Part shown: piece after piece, positions 9,301 through 16,752 of the stretch
How positions within the stretch are numbered: position 1 is the stretch's first letter
Layout: each line of letters begins with the position of its first letter
NCBI GenBank assembly: GCA_002375695.1
Contig: DFMO01000006.1
Span: 310,001-374,000, forward strand
Direction of reading: 5' to 3'
Length of the DNA stretch: 64,000 nt
Origin: Flavobacteriaceae bacterium UBA3591
Lineage (GTDB): Bacteria > Bacteroidota > Bacteroidia > Flavobacteriales > Flavobacteriaceae
Notes under the pieces: model-generated
The model's database searches: none
What the model saw: the letters and a program-made list of their open reading frames with translations, nothing else
What the model was told of the DNA's origin: nothing
Program-made: the position numbers and the translations under genes

Positions 9301-10206
9301 ACCTACCACCTCGGCCCCCTCTTTGTCTAAAATTCCTCTTCGTGGTGCAGGCCCTAAGCTAACATTTGCGATGTCTTTTATACGAATCGAGGTATAATTT
9401 TCTGAAGTAACAACGGCTTCCTCAATGTCTGCAACCGATTTTATATATCCTAAACCACGTACTAAATATTCGGCTTGGTTCATTTCCATGGTTTGGGCTC
9501 CAATATCTTTATTGCTTTCTTTAACCGCTTTTACAATTTCTGCTAAACCAATATTGTATTGGCGCATTAACTCTGGCTTTATGTCTATTTGATATTCTTG
9601 CACATAACCCCCAATTGAAGCTACTTCAGAAACGCCGCCAGCAGAAGCCAGCGCATACTTTACATAGTAGTCTTGTATACTTCGCAATTCATGCAAATCC
9701 CATCCACCCGTTACATTACCGTCTTTATCGCGGCCTTCTAAGGTATACCAAAAAATTTGTCCTAAACCAGTAGCATCGGGGCCTAATGTAGGATTTACAT
9801 CTGATGGAAGCAACCCCGTTGGCAAGGAATTTAGTTTTTCTAAAATGCGGCTCCGGCTCCAATAAAATTCTATATCATCTTCAAAAATGACATAGATACT
9901 TGAAAAACCAAACATTGATGAACTTCGAATGGTTTTTACACCCGGAATGCCCAAAAGCGTAGTGGTAAGTGGGTAACTAATTTGATCTTCTATATCTTGA
10001 GGAGACCTACCTGCCCACTGTGTATAAATTATTTGTTGATTTTCGCCAATATCTGGAATAGCATCAACAGCTACAGGGTTTCTAGGCAAAAACCCCGTGT
10101 CCCAATTAAAAGGTGCATTAACCACACCCATACCTACAAAAAGCACGAGCAACAAGATGGCTACTAGCTTATTATCTATAAGAAATTTTATGCTTCTATT
10201 TAGCAT
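6394..10206 (-). CDS. cusA: CusA/CzcA-family heavy-metal efflux RND transporter
   Basis: The 1270-residue inner-membrane pump. The N-terminal helix (about 12-30) is followed by the first periplasmic lobe, then a transmembrane block with GTMVDIGIILTENIIRHL in TM4. A second periplasmic lobe is followed by a second transmembrane block with FGIATDDGVVMATYL. Such heavy-metal RND pumps use the proton gradient to expel Cu(I)/Ag(I) or Co/Zn/Cd. The protein is longer than E. coli CusA (about 1050), partly because of extra membrane segments near 540-660 and an inserted periplasmic loop near 760-800. Order in the operon is pump, TolC, adaptor. Metal specificity is inferred from the CusB-type adaptor. 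Confidence 0.93.
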   Translation of the reverse strand: MLNRSIKFLIDNKLVAILLLVLFVGMGVVNAPFNWDTGFLPRNPVAVDAIPDIGENQQIIYTQWAGRSPQDIEDQISYPLTTTLLGIPGVKTIRSSSMFGFSSIYVIFEDDIEFYWSRSRILEKLNSLPTGLLPSDVNPTLGPDATGLGQIFWYTLEGRDKDGNVTGGWDLHELRSIQDYYVKYALASAGGVSEVASIGGYVQEYQIDIKPELMRQYNIGLAEIVKAVKESNKDIGAQTMEMNQAEYLVRGLGYIKSVADIEEAVVTSENYTSIRIKDIANVSLGPAPRRGILDKEGAEVVGGVITARYGANPMEVINNVKEKLVELSAGLPSKQLSDGTTSQLTVVPFYDRSILIQETLNTLDEALSLEILITIFVIIVMVFNLRASVLISGLLPVAVLMVFIAMRFFNVDANIVALSGIAIAIGTMVDIGIILTENIIRHLDEDRESYTKTGVKLPINTVVYNASSEVSGAILTAVATTIISFIPVFTMIGAEGKLFRPLAFTKTMALVAAFIVALFLIPPFAAYLFQKKRFRKTTGNLLNILIIFIGITAIIFGYWLALLLIAFGVTGLLKDEKFASKLSNKLILSNNRANFINIAISALAVVFLLAEFWRPLGVDKSVFWNLLFVGFICFGLLAVFWVFHHYYSQILNWALRNKILFLVTPTLIVVFGVLIMQNTGKEFMPSLNEGSFLLMPTSMPHAGVEENKRVLQQLDMAVASIPEIETVVGKAGRTESALDPAPLSMYENIIFYKPEYALNKDGKRQRFKVNEDGFYKLKDGRLVENPNKNVSSSAVENAREAGIDISTAIDVSAKDLIEDESGEFYRNWRPTISSPDDIWNEIVRVTKLPGITSAPKLQPIETRLVMLQTGMRAPMGIKIKGQDLREIESFGMKLESILKDAEGVKTEAVFADRIVGKPYLLIDIKRDRLARYGITIEDVQQILQVAVGGMQITQTVEGRERYGVRVRYPRELRADPEDLKNIYVPVNKGNPVPLSELVEIKYEQGPQVIKSEDTFLVGYVLFDKTTGFAEVDVVENAQALINQKIESGELTVPKGINFQFTGTYENQLRAEKTLAIIIPLVLLIIFLILYFQFRSVFTSLMVFTGVAVAFSGGFLMIWFYGQDWFLNFNFFGENLRDLFQMHPINLSVAVWVGFIALFGIATDDGVVMATYLTQTFNKNNPNNVKEIRASVVEAGMKRIRPCLMTTATTILALLPILTSTGRGSDIMIPMAIPSFGGMLIALITLFVVPVLFSWRREVKLKNKLKTLKAS

Positions 10207-10314
10207 TTTTATTGATTGTTAAACAGTTAAACATTGAATTTAATCCTGAAGATTTCAGAAATTAAAACACTAGAAATCACACTCTCGGAATTGTAGTAAT
10301 AACAGAGCTGAAAT

Positions 10315-10334
10315 TTTCCGATGCTTATCGGAAA
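10315..10334. promoter_or_regulatory. Perfect inverted repeat before cusA
   Basis: Arms TTTCCGAT and ATCGGAAA (8 bp, perfect) enclose GCTT. It lies 10 bp past the stop of the HYC_CC_PP gene and about 108 bp before the cusA start. No T run follows on the minus strand, so it is not a standard terminator. It may be an operator, an mRNA-processing hairpin or an attenuator. Confidence 0.5.
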
Positions 10335-10344
10335 CTGTTTAAAA

Positions 10345-10761
10345 TCAAATTAAATATGTTTCGTGTAACTTTTGTAAGTCTCGTTCGAGAAAAGGTGGTG
10401 AGTAATTTTTGAAAGGAATAATTTGGGTATCTAAACCTTCAAAAAGACCAATATAAGTGTAGAAAAAAGTAGCAACAAAAGCCTGTTGCTCAAAGGTTAT
10501 TTTATCGAAATTTAATTTTAATTCGTCTTGACCTTCTACAACTAATTGTTTGTTAGTGCAGCATGAGTCTTCGGCTAAGGTAATTTCGCAATCATTTTCA
10601 GATTGTGACTTCTCCATTCCACACGTTTTTGCATTCTGTATAACCGAAAAGTCTATTAAAGACTCGCCACAATAATGCATGTCTACAGTAAACGACATAG
10701 TGGTAAGTAACACTAAAATCGCCATACTCGCAGCCATTGTTTTATGGAAAAATATCTTCAT
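10345..10761 (-). CDS. HYC_CC_PP family small secreted protein
   Basis: A 138-residue exported protein with the three marks that name the family: HYC (29-31), CC (67-68) and PP (122-123). Two more cysteines (C47, C58) and a signal-like N-terminal hydrophobic segment (about 10-26) are visible. Members are commonly found beside metal RND efflux genes in Bacteroidota; their biochemical role is not established. Its position directly before cusA (138 bp) suggests a periplasmic metal-related role, such as metal sensing or binding through the Cys/His residues. That role is inferred. Confidence 0.85.
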   Translation of the reverse strand: MKIFFHKTMAASMAILVLLTTMSFTVDMHYCGESLIDFSVIQNAKTCGMEKSQSENDCEITLAEDSCCTNKQLVVEGQDELKLNFDKITFEQQAFVATFFYTYIGLFEGLDTQIIPFKNYSPPFLERDLQKLHETYLI

Positions 10762-10847
10762 TAATGTGAATTTAACGCTAAGAACTTATTTTGTTATGAT
10801 TATTAACATTTATTAAACTTTTAAATACACATCTTTTAAATGATATT

Positions 10848-13832
10848 TTAAACACTTTTTTGTGTTTTTTGTTCTTCTGAAAACCTCGGGTCGGGTACAA
10901 AGGGTATTTTAATTAACTTTTCAGTAGTAAGGGCATAATAGCCTAAATCTTCGGTTACTGTGCCTTTTATAAGGTAGATTCCAATCCCGTTTAAAGGGTG
11001 TCGTGCGTTTATTTTCGGAAATTGAACACTGTCAAAACACACACCTTCACTATCTAAAAATGTAGAAAACGACATATAATCTCCTTTGGATGTTTTGGTA
11101 CTTTTGGAAGTGACGAGCTTCCCTAAAATGGCAAACTTTTTATTTACATTATTTTTTAAATCTGCCGCTACAGTTGCGGGATAATTATTTGGAGGAATAA
11201 GTTTAAAATCGTCTTGTAAAGTAAACCCCATCAACTCCAAATTATCATAAGCATCAATTATAGAATTGCCTTTTAGCACGGGTAATTTATAGTTTACGCG
11301 CTTTGGTTTAAACAATTGCAGATGAGGGTTTTTATTTTTTTGTGCGTTTTCATTTAAGTGCGCATTCCACATTAAATTGTGTTTATTGGGTTCTAAAATT
11401 CGGAAAGCATTAATTCTAATTAACAGTAAAAGTTGCTCCAACCCAATTTTACAACGATCTAAAAAGTTAGTGAAACTGGTAAAACTACCATTCCATTGTC
11501 GTTCATTTAAAATTTTTTGAACTGTTCTATTTTCAACATCTTTTATCATTCCAAATCCTAAATACACTGTTTTCCCTTTTATACAATTACCGTGATCGCT
11601 GTTGTTAATACAAGGGTTTTCAACTATTCCGCCGCATCGTCTTATCTCGTTTATATAGGTGTCAAGATTATAAAAACCACCGCCATTATTGAGCACGGCA
11701 GTCATAAATTCTAAAGGAAAATATTTTTTTAAATACAAGCTTTGGTAGCTTTCTACCGCATACGAGGCTGAGTGTCCTTTGGCAAAAGCATAACCTGCAA
11801 AAGCTTTAATTTGTTCCCAAACCTCTTCAATTACTTTAGGCTGATAGCCTTTTTTTTCGCAGTTTTTATAAAACTTTTTTTCTAAAGCATCAAACTGTTT
11901 TTTACTTCTTCCCTTGCCGCTCATTCCGCGACGTAATACATCTGCTTCGGCAAGACTAAGACCTGCAAAATAATGCGCCACTTTAAGCACATCTTCTTGA
12001 TAAACCATTACTCCATACGTATCGGCCATTATTTCTAAAAGTACAGGATGGGCTTCTGTTCTTTTCTCCGGAAAACGATGTCGTTCTATGTACGCGTTTT
12101 TCATTCCGCCGTTGATAACCCCGGGTCTAATAATAGAACTGGCAGCAACCAATCCTAAATAATCTTGTGTTTGCAATCGCGTCATTAAAGTACGCATAGC
12201 GGGCGATTCTACATAAAACACCCCCATACAATCGCCTGTTTTTAGCAATTGGTTTATGGCAGGATCGTTTTTAAAAGGTTCGGTATCATCAATATTTAAC
12301 AAAGTAGCATTGGGCTGATTTTCTTTAACAAGCTCGAGCGTATCTTTAATTTTTGAGAGTCCGCGTTGTGCTAAAATATCAAACTTAAATATTCCTACTG
12401 CTTCGGCTATATGCATATCTATTTGTAAGGTTTGAAATCCTTTTGGAGGCATAAACGTAGCGCAATAGGCTTGTACGGGCTGTTTTGTAATTACAATCCC
12501 TCCCGAATGTACACTTAAATAATTAGGAAAACCGTGTAGCAATTGCCCATATTTTGCTACAAGTTTAAAGTAATAATCGTTTTTGGTGTTTTGAATATTT
12601 CCTTTTAAAAAACTGTCTATTTCGGCTTTTGGCAATCCAAATACTTTTCCTAATTCTCTTACTACTGCGCGATACTTAAAAGTTACATAGGTGCCCATTA
12701 AAGCAGTGTGTGGAAAGCGTTCAAAAATATAGCGGGTAACATCATCTCTATCTTTCCACGAAAAGTCGATATCAAAATCTGGCGGCGAAGAGCGATACAG
12801 GTTTATAAAACGTTCAAAATACAGATCTAATTCTATGGGGTCTACATTTGTAATACCCAAAATATAGGCAACTACACTGTTGGCGCCGCTTCCGCGACCA
12901 ATGTAAGGGTAGTTATTTTTAATTGCATATTGTAAAATATCGTAATTGATAAGAAAATAAGACACAAAATCCATTTGCCGAATGGCCTCCAATTCGCGAT
13001 TTATTCTATCGATTATTTGTTGTGTTAATTTTTTATACCGACGGTGTTTTCGTTCTGCTACTAAATTTACTAAATGTTGATAGTCTGCTTCGCTGGAATC
13101 TAAGTAGGTAGTCTGATTTTGATTTTCTCTATTTTCACCAAATTTAAATGCAACCGAACATTGTTTCATAACACGTTCAGTATTTTGTAAAATACTTTCA
13201 AAACCTTTAAATAACTCATTCAATTGAAAAATAGAATACATTCTATCTTTATTGCTCCCCTGCTCTGTTTCGGGCAGTTTACTTAAAACAATATTATGAT
13301 CTATACACCGTAACAACCTATGAATGTTGATATGCGTTTGATTTTGAAAAGTTACAGGCTGCAGCAATACTAACTTTTCTTTATGCTTTTTTAGTTTTGA
13401 AAATTTCAGTTTATTAAGATCTGCTACCGAAATGCCTATATACCAATCTGGAGCAAAACTTTCCATTTCGTACTCCAACACCTTTTCAAAAGGAAAAATA
13501 TTGATCACATTTTTAAAAGAAGGCGGCAGTTCGGGGAAGGGTTTTGCAGTGTGAATATGCTTACTTAAAAATTGATTTATTTCTAAAAATCCTGTGTTAT
13601 TTTTAGCCAAGCACACATAACAGCGGTTATTTCCATTTCGAATATCGGCCCCTACAATTGGGCGTACGTTAAATTTAGGAGCTTCCTTTATAAACTCTAA
13701 ACAAGCCGTAGTACTATTAATATCGGTTACCGCAAGTTCACTTACTTTATGGTGTTGTGCCAATGCCAACAATTGAGAGATAGAAAAAACCCCATAGCGC
13801 AAAGAGTAATATGTGTGGCAATTTAAATACAT
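10848..13832 (-). CDS. dnaE: DNA polymerase III alpha subunit, short DnaE (translesion type)
   Basis: A 994-residue C-family polymerase, shorter than a replicative DnaE. The N-terminal PHP domain has lost key metal ligands: NCHTYYSL replaces the HxH motif and VTDINS replaces TDHGN, as in PHP domains without nuclease activity. The polymerase active site is intact (GRGSGANS near 311; PDFDIDF near 352; a later FDIL Asp). A C-terminal OB-fold (KKFAILGKLVTS) is present. Its ATG overlaps the dinB stop (TAATG), so translation is probably coupled. The pairing with a Y-family polymerase suggests a damage-induced mutasome, not the main replicase. Confidence 0.9.
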   Translation of the reverse strand: MYLNCHTYYSLRYGVFSISQLLALAQHHKVSELAVTDINSTTACLEFIKEAPKFNVRPIVGADIRNGNNRCYVCLAKNNTGFLEINQFLSKHIHTAKPFPELPPSFKNVINIFPFEKVLEYEMESFAPDWYIGISVADLNKLKFSKLKKHKEKLVLLQPVTFQNQTHINIHRLLRCIDHNIVLSKLPETEQGSNKDRMYSIFQLNELFKGFESILQNTERVMKQCSVAFKFGENRENQNQTTYLDSSEADYQHLVNLVAERKHRRYKKLTQQIIDRINRELEAIRQMDFVSYFLINYDILQYAIKNNYPYIGRGSGANSVVAYILGITNVDPIELDLYFERFINLYRSSPPDFDIDFSWKDRDDVTRYIFERFPHTALMGTYVTFKYRAVVRELGKVFGLPKAEIDSFLKGNIQNTKNDYYFKLVAKYGQLLHGFPNYLSVHSGGIVITKQPVQAYCATFMPPKGFQTLQIDMHIAEAVGIFKFDILAQRGLSKIKDTLELVKENQPNATLLNIDDTEPFKNDPAINQLLKTGDCMGVFYVESPAMRTLMTRLQTQDYLGLVAASSIIRPGVINGGMKNAYIERHRFPEKRTEAHPVLLEIMADTYGVMVYQEDVLKVAHYFAGLSLAEADVLRRGMSGKGRSKKQFDALEKKFYKNCEKKGYQPKVIEEVWEQIKAFAGYAFAKGHSASYAVESYQSLYLKKYFPLEFMTAVLNNGGGFYNLDTYINEIRRCGGIVENPCINNSDHGNCIKGKTVYLGFGMIKDVENRTVQKILNERQWNGSFTSFTNFLDRCKIGLEQLLLLIRINAFRILEPNKHNLMWNAHLNENAQKNKNPHLQLFKPKRVNYKLPVLKGNSIIDAYDNLELMGFTLQDDFKLIPPNNYPATVAADLKNNVNKKFAILGKLVTSKSTKTSKGDYMSFSTFLDSEGVCFDSVQFPKINARHPLNGIGIYLIKGTVTEDLGYYALTTEKLIKIPFVPDPRFSEEQKTQKSV

Positions 13833-15046
13833 TATTGATTGCGATGTGCTAAAAGTACTGGCGGTTCGCCATCAAACGGATTTCTACCAGATACAACCGA
13901 TTTTACACCTAGCATAGAGGCTTTCATTACACTTGCTGCCCCAAAACGGTTGCGTATTTTATCTAAAGATTTATATAATTCTAAACTTTTTTCATTGTCG
14001 TCAAATAGGTTTATTTGGTAATGTCCTCCTACAATATGCGAAAATTTCACCCCTATTAATCGCACTAAAATTCTACGTTGGTATAGTTTGTTAAACAATT
14101 CCATTACTACTGGCATCAATATGTGGTCTGCGCTGGTATACGGGATTCGTATTTGTTTATTATAGGTTTGAAAATCTGAATAACGTATTTTAACCGCAAC
14201 GCAGCCCGTCATTTTATTACCCATACGCAATTGATAACACAGGGTATTTACCATAGCAGTTAAAGTGTCGCGCAATTTTTGTACGTCTATGGTATCTAAG
14301 TTAAAAGTGCGTTCGTTACTTATAGATTTTCGTTCGCAATAAGGAATTACAGGCGTATTATCTATACCATTGGCCCGGTTCCAAACTGTTTTACCGTTTT
14401 TACCCAAAACAGCCGTTAGCATGTCTACCGGCATTTCTTGAATTAACTTTACCCTATCAATCCCCATATGAATTAAAGTTTGCGCCGAAGCTTTACCAAT
14501 CATCGGAATTTTTCTAATGGCCAAAGGAGCTAAAAATTCTTTTTCGTACCCATAATCAATTTTTAATTGATTGTTAGGTTTGGCTTCGCCAGTAGCCACT
14601 TTGCTTACTATTTTATTTTGCGAAAGTCCAAATGAAATAGGCAAACCAGATTCTTTTATAATGCGTTTTCGTAATTCGGAAGCAAATTTATAGTTGCCAA
14701 AAAACCGATCCATTCCCGTAAGGTCTACGTAAAATTCGTCTACACTTGTTTTTTCAAAAAGCGGAACCGTATCGCGAATTATATCGGTAATTAGGTTTGA
14801 ATATTTCATATACGTACTCGCATTGCCGCGTATTACTACTGCCTGCGGGCACAATTGTCTCGCTATTTGCATAGACATACCCGAGCGCACCCCATAACTG
14901 CGCGTTTCATAACTACACGCCGCTACTACCCCACGCTGGCCTGTACCTCCTACTAAAACAGGTTTTTTAAGTAACTCGCTATGAAGCAATCGCTCTACAG
15001 ACACAAAAAAAGTATCGAGGTCGAGATGTAATATGGATTTTTTCAT
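13832..15046 (-). CDS. dinB: DNA polymerase IV / Y-family translesion polymerase
   Basis: 404 residues from the ATG at 15046 (an upstream in-frame GTG at 15052 is possible but would overlap the promoter). Catalytic motifs are LHLDLDTFFVSVE at the N-terminus (first Asp and the aromatic steric gate) and TSVDEFYVDLTG near 102 (the Asp-Glu pair). Helix-hairpin-helix and little-finger regions follow. It bypasses damaged bases with low fidelity. It heads a two-gene operon with the short dnaE, and a tandem palindrome covers its promoter. No lexA-like repressor gene or imuA is present in this window. Confidence 0.92.
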   Translation of the reverse strand: MKKSILHLDLDTFFVSVERLLHSELLKKPVLVGGTGQRGVVAACSYETRSYGVRSGMSMQIARQLCPQAVVIRGNASTYMKYSNLITDIIRDTVPLFEKTSVDEFYVDLTGMDRFFGNYKFASELRKRIIKESGLPISFGLSQNKIVSKVATGEAKPNNQLKIDYGYEKEFLAPLAIRKIPMIGKASAQTLIHMGIDRVKLIQEMPVDMLTAVLGKNGKTVWNRANGIDNTPVIPYCERKSISNERTFNLDTIDVQKLRDTLTAMVNTLCYQLRMGNKMTGCVAVKIRYSDFQTYNKQIRIPYTSADHILMPVVMELFNKLYQRRILVRLIGVKFSHIVGGHYQINLFDDNEKSLELYKSLDKIRNRFGAASVMKASMLGVKSVVSGRNPFDGEPPVLLAHRNQ

Positions 15047-15051
15047 TACCA

Positions 15052-15059
15052 CAAAAGTA
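15052..15059 (-). promoter_or_regulatory. dinB: -7 promoter element of dinB-dnaE
   Basis: On the minus strand TACTTTTG matches TAnnTTTG. Only 5 nt separate it from the ATG at 15046, so the transcript should be leaderless or nearly so. This supports the ATG over the GTG start. Confidence 0.6.
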
Positions 15060-15091
15060 TGGATTTATTCCATAAAATTGGAAATATTCCA
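15060..15091. promoter_or_regulatory. Tandem palindromes, candidate operator for dinB-dnaE
   Basis: Two 13-bp palindromic sites of the form TGGA-N5-TCCA: TGGATTTATTCCA (15060-15072) and TGGAAATATTCCA (15079-15091). The second extends to TTGGAAATATTCCAA. Centres are 19 bp apart, about two helical turns. They abut the -7 box and cover the -33 position, where a dimeric repressor such as a LexA-like or XRE/S24 protein would block transcription. The binding protein is unknown. Confidence 0.6.
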
Positions 15092-15208
15092 ACAAGAAAG
15101 ATATTAACAAGCGACAAAAAAAGGCTCTTGAATTTTGGTTAAGCTTTAACAACTGATGTTAAACATGCTATAAATGCCATTAAAGTATTCGCAACAATTT
15201 ATAGTTTA

Positions 15209-15223
15209 GTGTTATACTAACAC
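15209..15223 (+). promoter_or_regulatory. Inverted repeat before the DUF1328 gene
   Basis: Arms GTGTTA and TAACAC enclose TAC, ending 15 bp before the start codon. It could be a small operator or a leader hairpin. Confidence 0.35.
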
Positions 15224-15238
15224 AAAAAACTAAAGATT

Positions 15239-15400
15239 ATGTTACGATGGATTATTATTTTTTTAGTAATTGCAATAATTGCCGCAATTTTTGGATTCGG
15301 TGGTATTGCTGAAGGTGCAACCGATATTGCGCAAATTATATTCTATATTTTCTTAGTGCTTTTAGTACTTAGCTTGCTTTCGCGTTTATTCAGAAAATAG
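15239..15400 (+). CDS. DUF1328 small membrane protein (YtjA-like)
   Basis: 53 residues starting [20 protein letters not shown], followed by [12 protein letters not shown] and a second hydrophobic stretch ending LLSRLFRK. Two short transmembrane helices separated by this glycine-containing turn are the hallmark of DUF1328 (YtjA). Small proteins of this type occur in many Gram-negatives, often stress-induced; the function is unknown. It is monocistronic or leads the VOC gene 43 bp downstream. Confidence 0.9.
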   Translation: MLRWIIIFLVIAIIAAIFGFGGIAEGATDIAQIIFYIFLVLLVLSLLSRLFRK

Positions 15401-15443
15401 TATTCAACTTAAAAATGATTACTAATGAAAAAATAAATTTACT

Positions 15444-15845
15444 ATGAGAATTGAAGCATATTTAGCATTCAGAGGAAATTGTCAAGAAGCCTTTAATTTC
15501 TATCAAGCTATTTTTGGAGGAGAAATTAAAAACATTGAAACTTACGAAAACAAAGCAATTGATATACCCGAAAACTACCGCACAAAGTGGCAACACGCCG
15601 AGTTGCGCAGTAATAGTTTTACAATTTTAGGCTACGATGCCTCTCCCGATACCCCATTAACCGATGGCACAAACATGCATTTGGGAGTAGACATGGATAC
15701 CGCAGAAAACGCAAAATCTACTTTTGAAACCCTCGCAAAGGGTGGTAAAATTCATACTTCGTTTCAAAAAACATCTTGGGGCGCACAGTATGGAAGATGT
15801 ACAGATAAATACGGAATTAATTGGATGATTAATTTTAAGGAATAA
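15444..15845 (+). CDS. VOC family protein (PhnB/glyoxalase-like)
   Basis: 133 residues of the vicinal-oxygen-chelate fold, PhnB subgroup. Marks are the opening YLAFRGNCQEAFNFYQAIFGGE, the central WQHAELRS strand, and the closing WGAQYGRCTDKYGINWMINF. Members of this subgroup often lack a known substrate and some are metal-free. Nothing in the neighbourhood fixes a pathway. A shared terminator separates it from the convergent SRAP gene. Confidence 0.85.
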   Translation: MRIEAYLAFRGNCQEAFNFYQAIFGGEIKNIETYENKAIDIPENYRTKWQHAELRSNSFTILGYDASPDTPLTDGTNMHLGVDMDTAENAKSTFETLAKGGKIHTSFQKTSWGAQYGRCTDKYGINWMINFKE

Positions 15846-15864
15846 TTACTTATTCCACTTCGCT

Positions 15865-15899
15865 AAAAACCCGAGCTATTTTTTAACTCGGGTTTTTTT
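15865..15899. terminator. Bidirectional terminator between VOC and SRAP genes
   Basis: Arms AAAAACCCGAG and CTCGGGTTTTT enclose an 11-nt loop, with T runs on both strands. It serves two convergent genes. Confidence 0.85.
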
Positions 15900-15928
15900 A
15901 TATTTTGTACAAAACAATTTTCCCAAAC

Positions 15929-16546
15929 TTAAACCGGTACAGCCTGCAATGAAACGTTATACGGAAATTCAAAGTTTTGCAAATCGGTTCCATTTAACCA
16001 CGCATTTCTATCTTGTTTTGTAACAATTACGGGCATGCGTTTTTTGTTGTTATGAATTTTAGCCATAAGTTCATTTGCCGCTGTAGTAGCAATAGTATAT
16101 GAAATAACCTCCACTCCCGAGTCGGGGTTTTTCCAACTGCTGTAAAATCCGGCAAACCCAAATACTTCTTGATCGGTGGGCTCAATCATAAACTTTTGTT
16201 TCTTTTTTCCTTTAGCGTCTAACCATTGCCATTCGTAAAAACCATCGGCTATTATTAAACATCTATTTTTTACCGAATTGCGAAACGCAGGTTTTGACGC
16301 AGCTGTTTCAATACGTGCGTTTAAAGTCATTTTTTTTATAGCGTCATCCTTTGCCCAAAACGGAATTAACCCCCAATTAGCCATCGTTATATGCCCTCTA
16401 TCTTCGTCTAATACAACCGGATTTAAACCAAATGCAAAACCGTTTATTGCAACTTGCGGTTTAAATAATTCGGGTTCATAAAACTGTGCAGCAAATTCTT
16501 TTTCAATAGCTTCTACATTCGCGGTAAGCTTGGTGTGGTAACACAT
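15929..16546 (-). CDS. SOS response-associated peptidase (SRAP, YedK/HMCES-like)
   Basis: 205 residues. Cys2 directly after the initiator Met is the residue that crosslinks to abasic sites in single-stranded DNA. DGFYEWQW (Glu near 107) and the histidine in AKIHNNKKRMPVIV complete the known active-site set, with N-terminal ARIETAASKPAFR for DNA binding. The protein shields abasic sites at replication forks and repairs itself by autoproteolysis. It lies about 0.9 kb from the dinB-dnaE cassette, but no TGGA-N5-TCCA site is seen upstream of it. Confidence 0.93.
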   Translation of the reverse strand: MCYHTKLTANVEAIEKEFAAQFYEPELFKPQVAINGFAFGLNPVVLDEDRGHITMANWGLIPFWAKDDAIKKMTLNARIETAASKPAFRNSVKNRCLIIADGFYEWQWLDAKGKKKQKFMIEPTDQEVFGFAGFYSSWKNPDSGVEVISYTIATTAANELMAKIHNNKKRMPVIVTKQDRNAWLNGTDLQNFEFPYNVSLQAVPV

Positions 16547-16752
16547 AGGTTAGTTTTAAAATTTCAAATTATATAAATATAAGCGATTTTGAATTTATAA
16601 AATTTCGGCTGTATAAAAAACTTTCCAACAACTAGAGACACTTTCAATTTTTAAACAAAATTTGATATTTAGTTTAAAGAGTCGTGATATTTAAATATAT
16701 TTCTCCTTTTTAAGCAGCGTTTTTCCGCAATATTTATAAACCATTTACAGTT

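Noticed and set aside
15047..15052. GTG start of dinB two codons upstream of the ATG
   Set aside because: It overlaps the promoter -7 element; a start there would lie upstream of the likely transcription start.
16547..16752. TGGA-N5-TCCA operator before the SRAP gene
   Set aside because: No such palindrome was found there, so common control with dinB-dnaE is not supported.
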